Positions 11,171-22,628 of a DNA stretch of 36,546 nucleotides are shown here, in pieces. Source of the DNA: Apostichopus californicus (Eukaryota > Echinodermata > Holothuroidea > Aspidochirotida > Stichopodidae); NCBI GenBank assembly GCA_020650975.1, contig JAIPMN010002393.1, positions 1-36,546 on the forward strand, given 5' to 3'. A model generated the notes under the pieces. The model made no database searches and was not told the origin of the DNA. It worked only from the letters and a program-made list of their open reading frames with translations. The stretch's first letter is position 1, and each line of letters starts with the position of its first letter. Made by a program: the position numbers and the translations under genes.

Positions 11171-11887
11171 CTGTAAACAGACACACATAATTAAACCATA
11201 CACAGTTGAACCATCATACTTCTCAACCATATGAAACATATACAGCCTGCACTGCACTGTCACCAATAAAGACCTACAATCCATCAATTTTATCAAAAGA
11301 TATCTTATTTGGATATGCCCCTAAAGCCTACTACCAATATTATGAATCAAGCTTCCAATTACCACTTATAAGAAAGGGAGAGGTGGTATTTGGGGAGAAG
11401 GGGGGGGGGGGGGGTAAAATTAGACCCTAGTGGTACCTTGAAAACACAGGTTTACAATATGACAGCAACCAGACTTGACCATTCAGCTAGGATATCTCCC
11501 CAAACTGAGCAAGATTTCTCTAAGCAAGAGTTTTTAGTCACAAATTTTGATTGATAGTAGGGTTTGTGTCTCCTATTTAATAGTCTTATAAATAGTTGTA
11601 ATATGTATTAGTTTCAGATTAGATCCAAGTATGAGACCTGTGTTAAAGGCAATACTTGGACCTTTTGTTTTTTACATCTGGGTAAAATGTCTCCTTAGCT
11701 ACTTCATCAGTCAGTATATTTAGCTCTTCCAGCTGTATATCCAGGGTATGGTATATCTCTTTCCAATGATAACCACAGCATACCACTCTTTTAAAGTTCA
11801 CAGATAATTGAATACAAGACTCTTTCCTATAAATCATTCAACCCTACTGTTTACATTCAAGGCAAACAAACATTCCAATTTACTTAC
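11171..11887 (-). other. Intron 9 (717 bp), phase 0
   Basis: Contains a G-run of about 15 at 11400-11414. Nothing else recognised. Confidence 0.85.
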
Positions 11888-12126
11888 ATAATTCTCTGTG
11901 AAATTTGGTAGCATATAAATCCTATGTCCAAGAGCTTCTACAATCAACTCCTTTGGACATGTTGTTCCGGGAAAGTCAACACAAGGAACGTTGTTGATAT
12001 AAACTGAGTACAGTGGGGGATTCTGGCTCGTGTCACGGGCCAATACATATGTACAATTTCCCTGGTGATCGAAATGATTTCCATTGAAGTCATAATAATG
12101 GGGATCACCATAGCCCATGCATTCAC
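11888..12126 (-). CDS. Exon 9: VWD domain of module 2, N-terminal half
   Basis: Acceptor acttttag and donor GTAAGT (11882-11887) enclose 239 nt, phase 1 to 0, exactly as in module 1. The product is ECMGYGDPHYYDFNGNHFD, HQGNCTYVLARDTSQNPPLY, NNVPCVDFP, TCPKELIVE, LGHRIYMLPNFTENY. By eye about 47 of 79 positions equal the module 1 exon. The canonical Cys of GxCxY is present here. NCT and NFT are possible sequons. Confidence 0.95.
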
Positions 12127-14267
12127 CTAAAAGTAAAATAAAATGGTTAGCTTCATATCATCCTAAATTGTTGAGATGTAAGGTATATCTGCAGTAATAT
12201 CTCCAGCTTTCAAGATCCTTATGGCATGTCTATAGTCAATAAAGATATCTTACCAATTGCAATCACAAATAATTATAGACTTTTGAAAATACTGCAGTTA
12301 TAATTTATAGTATGGCTCATCCAATAATCAGGCCAATAGGAAAGGGGGGGCCGGGCCCCCCGGGCCCCCCTGGATCCGCCCCTGGGTGGAAGCAGCTGTT
12401 TTCTTTTCTTTTTGCTTTTTCCTTTCCTTTTTCTTCTTTTCTTGTTGTCAATTTGAAGTTGCTAGCCAATGTTGAAAAGCAGATTATTCTATTGCATCAC
12501 TATTTTTTGTCTGATTTCTTTGCTTATTCGGGAAACTTCCAGTGGCAGTAAATGAAAATTGGGGACCTTACTGAAGCAGTACCTATTCAATTGAACCATA
12601 TCTTTGTGTTTTTTTTTACTTTGATGATGTAACTTTCAAAGTTAAATATCAGGATATATTCTTTTCATATTTCCGCAAATGGTATATAGACCTCCGACCG
12701 TGATGTTGATATGTTTAATGATATGCCACTTAATAAAATTGCAACCTCTTTCAGATTGTCACAAACTGTTTCTGGAAAAAATTGTTAATGAGGTGCAACT
12801 TTCTAGAAGACAATTAAAACTGGTTCAACAAAAGTCTCAAAGAACAAATCTGATCTCTGATAGCAGTAAATTGTATAGTAATCTGGCAACACAGATAAAA
12901 TATAAGATTATACTTTCTTTAATCATGTCCTCCATAAATGGCTTCTTTGCTACCAGCAGCTAATCATTGTACTTCCTACCATGTAGTTTCTAATGTAAGA
13001 TACCAGACCTCTTACCTAAACTTATGAAATTAAAAAAATGTATTTGCTATCATTCAAAGGCCTCTTACTACAGATACGTACACAGATTTCTCACTGCATA
13101 ACTATGAGCTACAGTATAAGAGATAACTTTAACACTGTTCCCTATGTACTCTTGTAGGAAATATAACTAATATGGTTCAGTTCAGTAAGACTGTGGTATG
13201 CACAAAGCTGGTATGAAATATATATATACACAAAAGTGCCTAACCTAAATGTTAATATATAGGGAAGAGGTTAATCTAAAATGGTTCAGTACAACTGCAG
13301 TATGAGAGAAGCTAACATGACATGTATCTAAAAAATGGAAGCCTATCAAACTGTATATAAATTATGCAAAAAGTAACTAAGGTGATGGCAAACTGCTTGG
13401 TAAGGAATGTATTCAAATAACTTCATTTTTTTAGGTATGTTATTTTAGTATTTCAAAAGCAAAGTGACACTTTTGAGGCAAAATTTTGAGCTAAGTTAGC
13501 ACACATTCCTTCATTATCTCCTGTACAAAGATTATTTATCAATGTCAATGACAGAAATGTAAACAATCTCATATTTTTATCAGAAATTGTGAGTTTCTCC
13601 TCCTTTGTTATCAAATTCCTTTCAGGTTTAAGATGCATTAAGTACATTCCACCTTCCATACACGAAACATACATATCCATTTGCATTGCAGTTACACACT
13701 ATATAAAATTATAAATCTCCAATCCTTTCTTAATATACAATTAGCAGCAGCCAATAATCGTTTTTCTTTAATCCAGAAACTATTTTTATTAATGTTTTTC
13801 AGGATATTTGTACAAAGTTCTAAGTGAAACAGATTCCAAAAATTATCGTCTAATTTGCATTCATGGACATACAGAAAGAGACAAGTTGGATGTATGTGAC
13901 TCATGTTTATTACCATTCAATGAAAATCATTTTTATTTTTTTATGTTTTTGGTAATCAGTCATCTTATTTTCCACTACAAAGCTATCAAACAAAGAAATG
14001 GCCGACATTTGATGGAATGTACCGTGCAGGAAAACCAAAATATTGTACCCTTAGAAAAAGGGACGGTTGCAACTTCTAAATTAAAGTGAAAGATCATTTT
14101 GATTAGGTTGTTTAATCGGTTTCTCAAGGGTTCATTGCTCTTTTTGATTTGATTGCAAACCTGTTGAAAGCAGCTTGCTAAAGCACCTTAAATCATTTAT
14201 GCATATAGGTTTCTTATGAAGCAGTATGGTAAAGGAAATAATGGAGGAAGGATGAAGACATACTTAC
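12127..14267 (-). other. Intron 8 (2141 bp), phase 1
   Basis: Contains the GC-palindromic fragment at 12344-12391. Near 13174 and 13281 two short similar blocks start atggttcagt. No gene seen. Confidence 0.8.
12344..12391. repeat. GC-rich palindromic transposon-end-like fragment
   Basis: Sequence gggggggccgggcccccc followed by gggcccccctggatccgccc is a strong imperfect palindrome in AT-rich intron. I recall such GC-rich 'ggatccgcccctg' ends as common invertebrate repeat termini, but no partner end was found here. Confidence 0.4.
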
Positions 14268-14312
14268 AGTCATATTCATGAGATGGGCTTGAAGGTGGTG
14301 ACGAGTTTTCTA
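14268..14312 (-). CDS. Exon 8: 45-nt PTS exon before module 2
   Basis: The donor GTAAGTATG (14262-14267) is strong. The frame required is GAA AAC TCG TCA, giving ENSSPPSSPSHEYD, then a T that joins GT of the next exon to make Cys. With the phase 1 intron before it, the frame works if the acceptor is the second AG of gcagag; use of the first AG (gcag) would put a stop in frame. The result is 45 nt, phase 1 to 1. NSS is a possible N-glycosylation site. The junction SHEYD-C-EC mirrors LGTHL-C-EC of module 1. Confidence 0.75.
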
Positions 14313-14969
14313 CTCTGCAATTGGTGGCACGTGTAAACATGTTGACCATAAAGGCAGTCGTAGCAGTGGTATGAAAGTATCTTACAGCCACGAGGTAGGT
14401 AAATATTGTGAAGCGATATGTCCCTCATTGTAGGCAGCGGCATAGCCTCGAGGATGATTGCAAACCATATATGACTACAAACTTTGGCTACTCAACCCTA
14501 CTAATTAACCTTCCTCAACCCCCACACTAACGCACACACATCATCAACATACCAAAGAAACATATCAACGTTACCAACAGATTTGTTTTCATCCACCTAC
14601 ACCAGACCAAGTATACTATTTGCAATCATACAATAGTTATATTCTACTCATGTGATATAGCTTCTATTCGAGGGTGCATTAGATTTAAACCTTATCAAAA
14701 ATTGCCATAAGGCTTAAATTGCAACAATCGTCTTTCTTTTTCTCTTTTCCTTTTTTTTTTTTTTGCTTAATTTGTGACATGTTTCTCAAGATATAGAGTT
14801 TCTCTCTTTATGATTCCTTGACACCCTCACTTCCTTCATAAATAAACTCTGATACTTTTTCTCTACCTCCATATTTTAATCTCTTGGGCAGTATGTCACA
14901 GATCAAAACATCACTTATGCATCTAGGTAAGTCTGCAATGAGTTGAAATGCTGTCAGGGTTTGAGCAAG

Positions 14970-15000
14970 AGCAGCTTGGAGCAGCTTGGAGCAGCCTGCT
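14970..15000. repeat. 10-bp tandem repeat (agcagcttgg)
   Basis: Three tandem units of agcagcttgg, the last altered to agcagcctgc. Confidence 0.8.
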
Positions 15001-16395
15001 CATATGCTTGGAAAAGCATGTACATACATTGCGATATGAACACAAAAATGATACATCACTGTGTGTTTCATAGCTCTGCGAGAAGGTACCTAATAGCTTA
15101 TTGGATGTAAAGTTATAAATAGTTTTTGAGAAAGGAAGTTTGTGAAAGTTGCAGTTTGGGGTAGGCACAGCCACTATCTTACATCACTTTATGTCAGCAA
15201 ACCCTGCACACCTATTTTAAGAAGTATTCAAAGTCATTGTGAATTTCAGAAAAGGAATAAAGGCTGTTTTGAGTATGCTGTGCTGTAACTGTTGTGTTTG
15301 GCCCTTAATTGTCAAACAAGAAATAAAAGGGGCAACTATGGATTTTGGACCAAGCTAGACTCAATCCTGTTTTACTGGTATATGGTCATTCTCAAAAAAA
15401 GTCTAAACATACCAACCATCCTTTTCTTATGGACATATTGAGATAACAAGGCAAAACTATTATATCAATGCATGTGTAATAAGCTTTGAGGGCAGCTATC
15501 TAGGAGCTGAGTGAATTTAAACTTACTTAAAAATATTCTCATAGCATCTAAAAGTTGCTTCAATATGTGCTTTTCTTGATTTTAGTGAAAGTTAGCAATA
15601 GTTTTCTGAAATATGTCGTGTGACACCAAAGGGACTTTCAATACTAAGAAATTCTCCAACGTAAGCCAAAATTTGCAATCTGAGTATTCTTAAAGATGCT
15701 CAAACAAACCTCTTCTGTGGTGTGTCAATGATTTGGGAGTAACTCTACACTCATTGGAATCATCATTTAAAATGTGAGGCTATGTCAATTGTGATTGGTG
15801 GAGCAGACAGGAGCAGCTAATTCAGAACAAGGTTGGTAAAGGAAGTGAACTTTCTCAGGCTACACCAAGAAGATCTGGCACTAGCTTAGGGCAAACTTCT
15901 TGATCTTTGCAGGGACATATTACTATTAATTACAACTTGTGTCATTATTTTGTAAGGTTTTTACTTAAATAGGAAGTTCTTATAGACTGTTTCACATATG
16001 ATTTTACCCTGTCTAGACAGCTTCTAGAAACTAAAATGAACTAACTTGCTACAAAGGCAGTTTTTCTTCCCTGCTTACTAATAAGACAAGCTATGGAATG
16101 ATTTCACTTCTACAAAGAAGAGGTATGATTTCAACATAAGTATGTTTACTGCATATCAGCACAGTCAACATCACATTGTTTTTTCAACAAAGCAAGTTAC
16201 TTTTTCCTCCTCAAAAAGAAACAAATTTATAAACTGTGCAGCCATGCAGACAAAACAGAGACAAATGACATCTAGTGCCATCTTCTAAGAAAAGAGATTG
16301 ACCTGTCTGGTGACAACAGGAGGTCAGAGGTTCAGTTTAGAATAGATACATTGTAAAAACTTTGGAAGGACTCAAGAATAGTTGAGCCATTAGCA

Positions 16396-16656
16396 GGGTT
16401 TTTGTTAAGAAATGTAGTAGGTGGGTCAAGTTGAAAAGTAGGCGGGACTGTCTGTACGCGGACATGGGGGAGGGGTCTAGAGGGAGGGGGTGCCCCCTTC
16501 CCCTTTGCCGGAAAATTGCAATTTAAAAAGTCTCTAGATGCAAAATGGTGCAATATACAGCTGTTTGGTCAATGATATTGCCCCCTCCCAATCACCCCTT
16601 TNNNNNNNNNNNNNNNNNNNNNNNNNNNNNNNNNNNNNNNNNNNNNNNNNNNNNNG

Positions 16657-16687
<31 letters not shown>

Positions 16688-16772
16688 GAGCGTCGCAAAG
16701 TAGCCGGGTCATGTACGTGCGTGCAGTAGGCGGTTCATTTGACCCGGGTCCCGGCTACTAACAAAAACCCTG
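16396..16772. mobile_element. Non-autonomous TIR DNA transposon with an assembly gap
   Basis: The element begins CAGGGTTTTTGTTA and ends TAACAAAAACCCTG, perfect inverted termini, and is flanked by cattag on both sides (16390-16395 and 16773-16778). The empty version of the same site survives at 17047-17060 (gagccattaggtgc), which confirms the ends and a 6-bp target duplication. The inside is GC-rich and has no transposase frame. The family is not assigned; the CAGGG ends resemble hAT elements but those make 8-bp duplications. Confidence 0.8.
16602..16655. other. Assembly gap (54 N)
   Basis: Run of 54 undetermined bases followed by g and a run of about 28 T. The gap lies inside the TIR transposon, where GC-rich and homopolymer sequence probably stopped assembly. 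Confidence 0.99.
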
Positions 16773-17285
16773 CATTAGGTGCAAGTATGTGCAGTTTGTC
16801 ATCAAGAACCTGGGCTGCTCGATTGTTATAAGGAGGAGATCAGCGGTTCAGTTTAGAATAGATACATAGTAAAAACTTTGGAAGGACTCAAGAAAAACAT
16901 GATTCATTAAAAGTAAAGAGAAAAGTTTTAAATATTGTTTAACTGTACAATAGGTGTAGCATCCGTTCCACTGTAAAAACTATATTGATTTCTCATGATC
17001 AATCTAATACTCTTTTCTACATGCATGGACACCACAGTTGAGCCATTAGGTGCAAGTGTTTGTAGTTTGTTATCAAGAACCTGGGGTGCTCGATTGTTAT
17101 AAAGTGAACAATTCAAAATATAAACTTATAAACGAGGCATGCAAAGTGATAAAGATATTAGCTGCACTGTATACAAATAACATGAGATATAACATAATAT
17201 AATGTGATAAATAATCCAGAGAGACTAATGGAATAACTGTCATCAATGGTGTGTACTGGCAATAATTTGAAAAAAAAATGTTATG

Positions 17286-17337
17286 TTATAAATGTTATAA
17301 ATGTTATAAGTGCTATAAATGTTATAGATGTTATAAT
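17286..17337. repeat. 9-bp tandem repeat (ttataaatg)
   Basis: About six copies of ttataaatg with single-base variants (ttataagtg, ctataaatg, ttatagatg). Confidence 0.85.
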
Positions 17338-17760
17338 TAATACTACAGAGTATATCTGTCATGAAAAAAATGTGATTGATGTTGTATGTTTGATTAACAA
17401 TCATGTGTGACAATAATCATACAGAATGTGACATTCAAAACACAGATCTGTTGAAAGCTGATAAACAGCCCGAAAATTCTCTGCGACGAAAAACAGGATT
17501 GTTTCAATAGTTCAATCCATGACACAAAACCAACGGCATGATCACAAAAAAAAAAAAATTGGAAAGCTGTGAAGGAATAACTGATATATCAGACCATAGT
17601 TGATTCACCCCCCCCCCCCTTTTTGGAGATTTGAATTATTGGCTTTAACTTAAATCAAAATTGTGAGTAGCTATTATTGGAGACATAAACAGTTATTTAT
17701 GCCTTACAAGTTATCTACTTTTACCAAATTATGTATTAATAAATATTCGTGTATACTTAC

Positions 17761-17775
17761 ATGGAGTTGATGGAG
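17761..17775 (-). CDS. Exon 7: 15-nt PTS microexon
   Basis: A minus-strand acceptor (ccctttttatag) is followed by CTCCATCAACTCCAT and then the perfect donor GTAAGTATAC. The 15 nt are phase 1 to 1. With the A left by exon 6 the product is T-P-S-T-P plus one base, all residues typical of the surrounding PTS linker. Because it is symmetric, skipping it also keeps the frame. Support comes from the splice sites, the phase and the composition together; each alone would be weak. Confidence 0.72.
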
Positions 17776-19136
17776 CTATAAAAAGGGAAAAAGAGAAGAA
17801 TGCAGAAGAAAATTGAGTGGAGAAACATTAAGAACAACAAAGATATCAGGAATAAGAAAGAGAAAATATCACTTAACCCCCTTTGAAGGGTTGATAACAT
17901 CTTACAAACCTTTAAACAAATCAATTAATGTGGATTCAAGTTTACTTAATCTAGCTGCCTCAAGGAATATAATATGTTTGAAATGTCCATATTCTTATGA
18001 CAGCACATACTGTACTACATCTTTCAAGTACCATTTTACACTGTGGTTAATATTCCACTCCTCTTTACTGATTGAATTAATAACAAATTTGCATATATAT
18101 ATATATATCAGTAAACCTTCAAACAGAATTCATATTAGTGCACAGGTCCAACAACGTTTTGGTTAATAGCCCCCCGAAATTAATAATTAATTAATAAGAC
18201 TTATAATTTCTTTTGCTGATATTCCAAACTGCAATTTATGTTAATTATCACCTTGTTTCACTAAATATGAAAAGTTCTAAGGCTAAAATAGTGACTGCAT
18301 CTGTGCAAATGATTCTACGTACTAATGAATGTAACAGCAGTCATCATTACCAATGGTTATAAGTTCAGCCCACTATTGGAAATTCATAATACAATAATAA
18401 AAAATGTTTGAAATTTCCTTTAAATTAATAAAATGGTGACCTTCTGAGGAAAATACTGGTGCATGTGTGAAGAAAATGAATTTGTGCAAGTGCATCACTT
18501 TTTTTTTTACAATGCAAAGTAAACACCACCAGTGTCATTAGCTATTTGCAAAAATATCATGCATAACATCAGCAAATGCTTGCAATTTGTTTAAATTTAT
18601 CTCAATGCTTGACAACCACCTTACCAATAACCCTGGCTACATGCAAGATAATATTTCTCTCGTTTTTAAACATTTTATTTTTTAGAAAGAAGAAGCCGTT
18701 GCTAAATGCTAAACCATAAATTTCAAGGAATTTATGGAGTTATCATAACATGACTTCCTAAATAGAAAAGTAAACAAAAAGAAACAATAAATGAAATTTC
18801 TTGACAATTGCTTTCACAGACTGACAGAAGATAGGAACACATGTAATGTATGTATGTATTTTAGATCCTCCTGCAAGCAGGAACTCGTGAAGAAGTCATC
18901 ATTGGCTTATCAAAGCACATGCAAAACATATGATATTTCCGCACGTTAATCAAGAGCTGAATTTTTGCTGTTGAGATTAGGAAATAGTTTACATTGAAAG
19001 ACCTCGTAAGTAATGCAGTATCTTCTCTGGATGGGATGGATGAAGTGAATGCCACATTTATGTAGGGAAAGGTTAATACCATTGTCTACAGTTCAAAAGA
19101 ATTTCACCAAAGAAAAAGTCTCATGGTGAAACTTAC
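17776..19136 (-). other. Intron 6 (1361 bp), phase 1
   Basis: Contains a truncated copy of the dispersed repeat at 18850-18913 and a short (AT)n run at 18094-18108. Otherwise nothing recognised. Confidence 0.75.
18850..18913 (+). repeat. Dispersed repeat family, truncated copy
   Basis: The segment shares ttttagat-ctcctgcaagcaggaactcg and attggcttatcaaag with the copy at 10540-10707, with several substitutions. A perfect short dyad TCCTGC-AA-GCAGGA lies inside. It is also preceded by a tgtatgtatgta run in both copies. Confidence 0.7.
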
Positions 19137-19349
19137 TAGTAGTTAATTCAGTAAATATGGGAGGACCCGTGGTTGGTGGTGGAGTTTCTTGCTTGGGAGT
19201 TCCTTCACTCACAATGGTGGTTGGTCCTGTGGTAGAGGCACCTGTGGTTACTGTTGAAGATGGACCCGAGGTAGTGGTTTCAGGTGGGCTTGTAGCGGTT
19301 ACCTCTGTTGTAACCTTTGTGCCAGTTGTTGAGGGAACTGGAGTAGTGA
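19137..19349 (-). CDS. Exon 6: PTS linker exon between the two modules
   Basis: The 213-nt exon has acceptor attgctttag and donor GTAAGT at 19131-19136, phase 1 to 1. It encodes a Thr/Pro/Ser-rich, cysteine-free stretch of about 70 residues: TTPVPSTTGTKVTTEVT, SPPETTTSGPSSTVTTGAS, TTGPTTIVSEGTPKQ, TPPPTTGPPIFTELTT. It has no long repeat. It should be densely O-glycosylated and act as a stiff spacer between the TIL of module 1 and the VWD of module 2, together with the two small exons that follow. Confidence 0.92.
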
Positions 19350-20329
19350 CTAAAGCAATTGACAACAAAAATTTTACAAAAAGTTCAAAACGATGGGTCA
19401 AAAACTTTGGACCATTCCATTCATACATATTCGGTACCATGTTTTGACGAAACAATTATCGAACTCTTATGCAGAACTGACAATGTACCAACGACATGCA
19501 ATATTTCAATAATGACAATAAAGATTTTTGTCACATTTGCATGCAAAACAGTACAAACCAATTAAAAGGCAAACATTTGGATGGATGGATCATGAATTAT
19601 GCCAGCTGAATTTTGAAAAATAATTTGATAATTCATTACCTCATTCTTTTGCTATATTAACATCTAAAGCTCAACAAAATACAAGATCATAATGTATTTA
19701 CAACGAAAATATGAGGCAGTCATTTTATATGTTGAAATTTTATATTTGAGCTTCATGTGTCACATAACTGTCATTCCCGCATGTATCCACTTCCTGAAAA
19801 TCTGAAAACCTAAAAAACAATCGTAGTACTTATAATTGACATATACAGTAGGCAAACTATCACTATAAAACAAAACAAAAACTTGCCACTCTCTTGACCT
19901 GGAAGGCAACTAAAATCCATTAAATATCCTGTTATAATAGTAAAGATAGTAGTTACTAAGAAAGTTGCATTTAATATTTTATTTCTACTACAAAATAACC
20001 CATGTCTCGACTGATCCACGGCAAACTGAAAAGAGACACAAACAGTAAACCCAGTATTTTTCAGGCAAGTTTTACTTTTCTCTTACATATAATTATACAA
20101 CTTGTAATAGCTTAAAAAACATATTAAAAATATTTCCATTCTGTATATATACAAAAGAAAAATTTCAAAATAAAGTCTTATTCACAAATCTGTTAATCTG
20201 TTGCAAATGACTTTTGTCTTTCAAAATTCAGTTTAGTGGATACCCTGTGAACTGATTTAGACTGCAAGGCTGTATTTTTATATTTACTACTTAAATTATG
20301 AACTTCCTTTGCAACATCAACACATGTGA

Positions 20330-20475
20330 TGTTCCCCCCACCCCCCCACCCCCAATACTGTTTTTTTACAAATTTCCTGGGCCAGGAAGCAATGGCTTGG
20401 ACCGGGTACATAGAAAGTTTTTCGGCCGGTACCCGCTGCCCCCCTCCCCTCCCCGGATACCCATTCCCATCATAA
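20330..20475. repeat. GC-rich repeat fragment with C-runs
   Basis: A C-rich run (ccccccacccccccaccccc) is followed by tttcctgggccaggaagc, a short dyad, and by ccgggtaca and ccggtacccgctgcccccct. The composition resembles the GC-rich ends of the transposon fragments at 12344 and 16440. No boundaries are defined. Confidence 0.35.
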
Positions 20476-21794
20476 TGTAAAATCTTGCATTGAAATGAAA
20501 AAATCTACTGTTTTTATCACTTTTTGTGAATCATCTATAGTGGAACTCCTTAAAATTCTGATAACAAAACATAATGACAACAATATTCTACACTGTTAAT
20601 TGAAAGCCGCATCTCAATATCCTGTATTTAATTGCAAAATAAGGTTGATCAAGTGTAACGTTTTTGACTGCCTATACAAAACTCTATTACACCATGAAGA
20701 GAATGTCATCTTGTCAGATGTTCCTCAAAAGCTGAACTTTCCTGTGACAATCTTTTTCCGGGTTTATGCTTGAAATGTGACGCATTTAGAATGCGTGCTT
20801 CGCTATCAATATTCTCTTTATGCATACATTTGACCCAAATGCAACATTTCTGTAGAAATATTGAGTTTCCTCTATGAATATATGAGACATTTGCCGAGCT
20901 CAATCACCTGGATAACATCCTTCAGTTTGTTTTTACCTGATGCATTTCACAATATAGGCTCCACAAATTTGAGAAAATCACACCTACAAGGATGAAATTG
21001 CGATGAGGATGCAGTTTTGCACTATTCAGATCTCCATAAATATTGCTAAAAAATCAGATTTAGGCAATGGAAGGTCTCTTTGAGTTTAGCTATTGCTGCC
21101 AGTCATCATTCAACCATTTATTAGAGGATGACAATGTGTCATAGTCCAAAGAAAAATGTTTCTGTAGCTATTCTGGTTTTCAAGATATTCAGCCTTTAAG
21201 ATATATGCTTAAATCTCTGGAACCCTCCTCCCTTCGGGTGAAAGCGGAGTTGATGTTGGCTTCTCAGTCATTCTAATTTAATACTCTACCCCAAATATGT
21301 TCTTTCAACTTCTTAGAACCAACAGAGCACCCTCCAATTACATTCAATTACATTTGTCCTTGAAAAATTTGTCATGCATTTTGAACATATGAGGCCATAT
21401 ACAGTAAGTAGCATTGAGTTTGGTAATTACATCTGAGGTACTGATCTAAGGGTCTGTGTATTAAACTATATATTCCAGTCACTTTACTTGATGAGCCTCA
21501 GATGATTAAATGGTGACTTCTCACAAATGAAAGTGTTGTGGAAACAAGCTAGACTGATTGCAGTTTTCTTAGTGTACACACCAAATTTAATATAGCAGTT
21601 GAGCATTGTTTTGCATTTGTTCAACATTTATATTAAACAAACCTAACAAAATCATTAAAATTGATCAAGCAAAAGAATCACATATATTTTAGCCACAAAT
21701 GAAAGAAAAAAAAAAAAAAAAAAACTTATCAATGAGTTTGAATCACTGGTGGATATAGACACTTTCTTACTTTAGTAAGAAATCTATTGAAAGC

Positions 21795-22155
21795 ATTGTG
21801 GTCAGGTGGTTAAAGCAGTGGACTTGTGGTCTAAGGTTTACAGGTTCAAGCCCTGGCCAGATCATTGCTTTGTGTCCTTGGACAAGGCACTTTATCTCCA
21901 TTGCCTCTCTTCACCCAGGTGTATAAATGGGGACTTGCGAGGTGACTTGTAAATATAGTTGCGTGCGCCGGTTTGTGGCTGCACCCTATGGGAAGTCCCC
22001 CAAGGGACACGTGGCTGTGGTGCACTGTGGTGCCCCAGGAGAGATTGTTTGAATTGTGCACACTTTGGTGTGTAGGTGTGACAAGTTACCAATGACCAGG
22101 GTTAAGTACAGCGCGGCGAGACTTTATTGTAAGTTGCGCTATATAAGAGCTGTTA
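21795..22155 (+). mobile_element. tRNA-derived SINE
   Basis: The head has an RNA polymerase III box A-like sequence TGGTCAGGTGG (21799-21809) and a box B GGTTCAAGCCC (21843-21853), spaced as in a tRNA gene. The body includes the block ttggacaaggcactttatct (21879 region) and cacccaggtgtataaatggg, a domain I recall as shared by many metazoan SINEs. The tail reads gcgctatataagagctgtta and passes into TTA repeats. It is oriented opposite to the host gene. No clear target-site duplication was found. Confidence 0.8.
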
Positions 22156-22192
<37 letters not shown>

Positions 22193-22236
22193 TTAACTAT
22201 TATTATTATTAATTATTATTATTATTATTATTATTA
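22154..22236. repeat. (TTA)n microsatellite at SINE tail
   Basis: A TTA/ATT run with a few interruptions continues directly from the SINE 3' end, as expected for a SINE whose tail is a short tandem repeat. Confidence 0.85.
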
Positions 22237-22628
22237 TACAGACAAGATTGCAAAGATATCCCATCTCCTTTGTCTTTTACTACTTCATTTTTTAATGAAA
22301 CTGAACATTTGTTGCTTCATTGTTGCTCAATAAGAACTTCAAAAGTTGCTTTAAAAATTCATTTAGTGTTAACTTTGATATTAAATTTTTGTTACATACT
22401 ATTTAAAGATTTAATGGGTACTTAAAACAGTTGTCAAGAACTATTTTCAAAATGAAAGAGTTACCTAAATTATAGCAAGAAATTGTTGAACACATTGTCT
22501 CCTATTACTTTTAATCCAAAAAAAAACTTCATCAAATCTATTGTTGTAAGCCTTATAATGCATCACTAAAGCTCTCATTTTATTGAGTGAGACTCGAACC
22601 TTGTAACAATATAATTGGTGTGACTTAC

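Larger units (their letters stand above)
16318..17108. repeat. Diverged tandem duplication, one copy split by a transposon
   Basis: Copy 1 runs 16318-16395 and resumes at 16773-16835; copy 2 runs 16836-17108. Both contain ggttcagtttagaatagata, actttggaaggactcaagaa, gagccattaggtgcaag and gctcgattgttataa. Copy 2 carries about 140 bp (16898-17036) that copy 1 lacks. On the minus strand both could read NNRA-QVLD-KL, but the differences are not concentrated at third positions, so coding is not supported. Confidence 0.75.
14313..17760 (-). other. Intron 7 (3448 bp), phase 1
   Basis: Holds a 9-bp tandem repeat (17286-17337), the tandem duplication with nested transposon (16318-17108), a 10-bp repeat at 14970-15000 and a C-run near 17608. 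No further exon accepted. Confidence 0.75.
19350..22628 (-). other. Intron 5 (3279 bp), phase 1
   Basis: Contains the SINE at 21795-22155 with its TTA microsatellite, a poly-A run near 21708-21724 and a GC-rich patch at 20330-20475. No extra exon recognised. Confidence 0.8.

Noticed and set aside
15523-15545. A 21-nt phase 1-1 microexon candidate before a GTAAGT donor
   Set aside because: It would encode AMRIFL-like hydrophobic residues, out of place in a PTS linker, and its splice acceptor is ordinary. Matching phase occurs by chance one time in three.
21795-21870. Functional tRNA gene
   Set aside because: Boxes A and B are present but the cloverleaf pairing is poor and the sequence continues into a SINE body, so it is a tRNA-derived SINE head.
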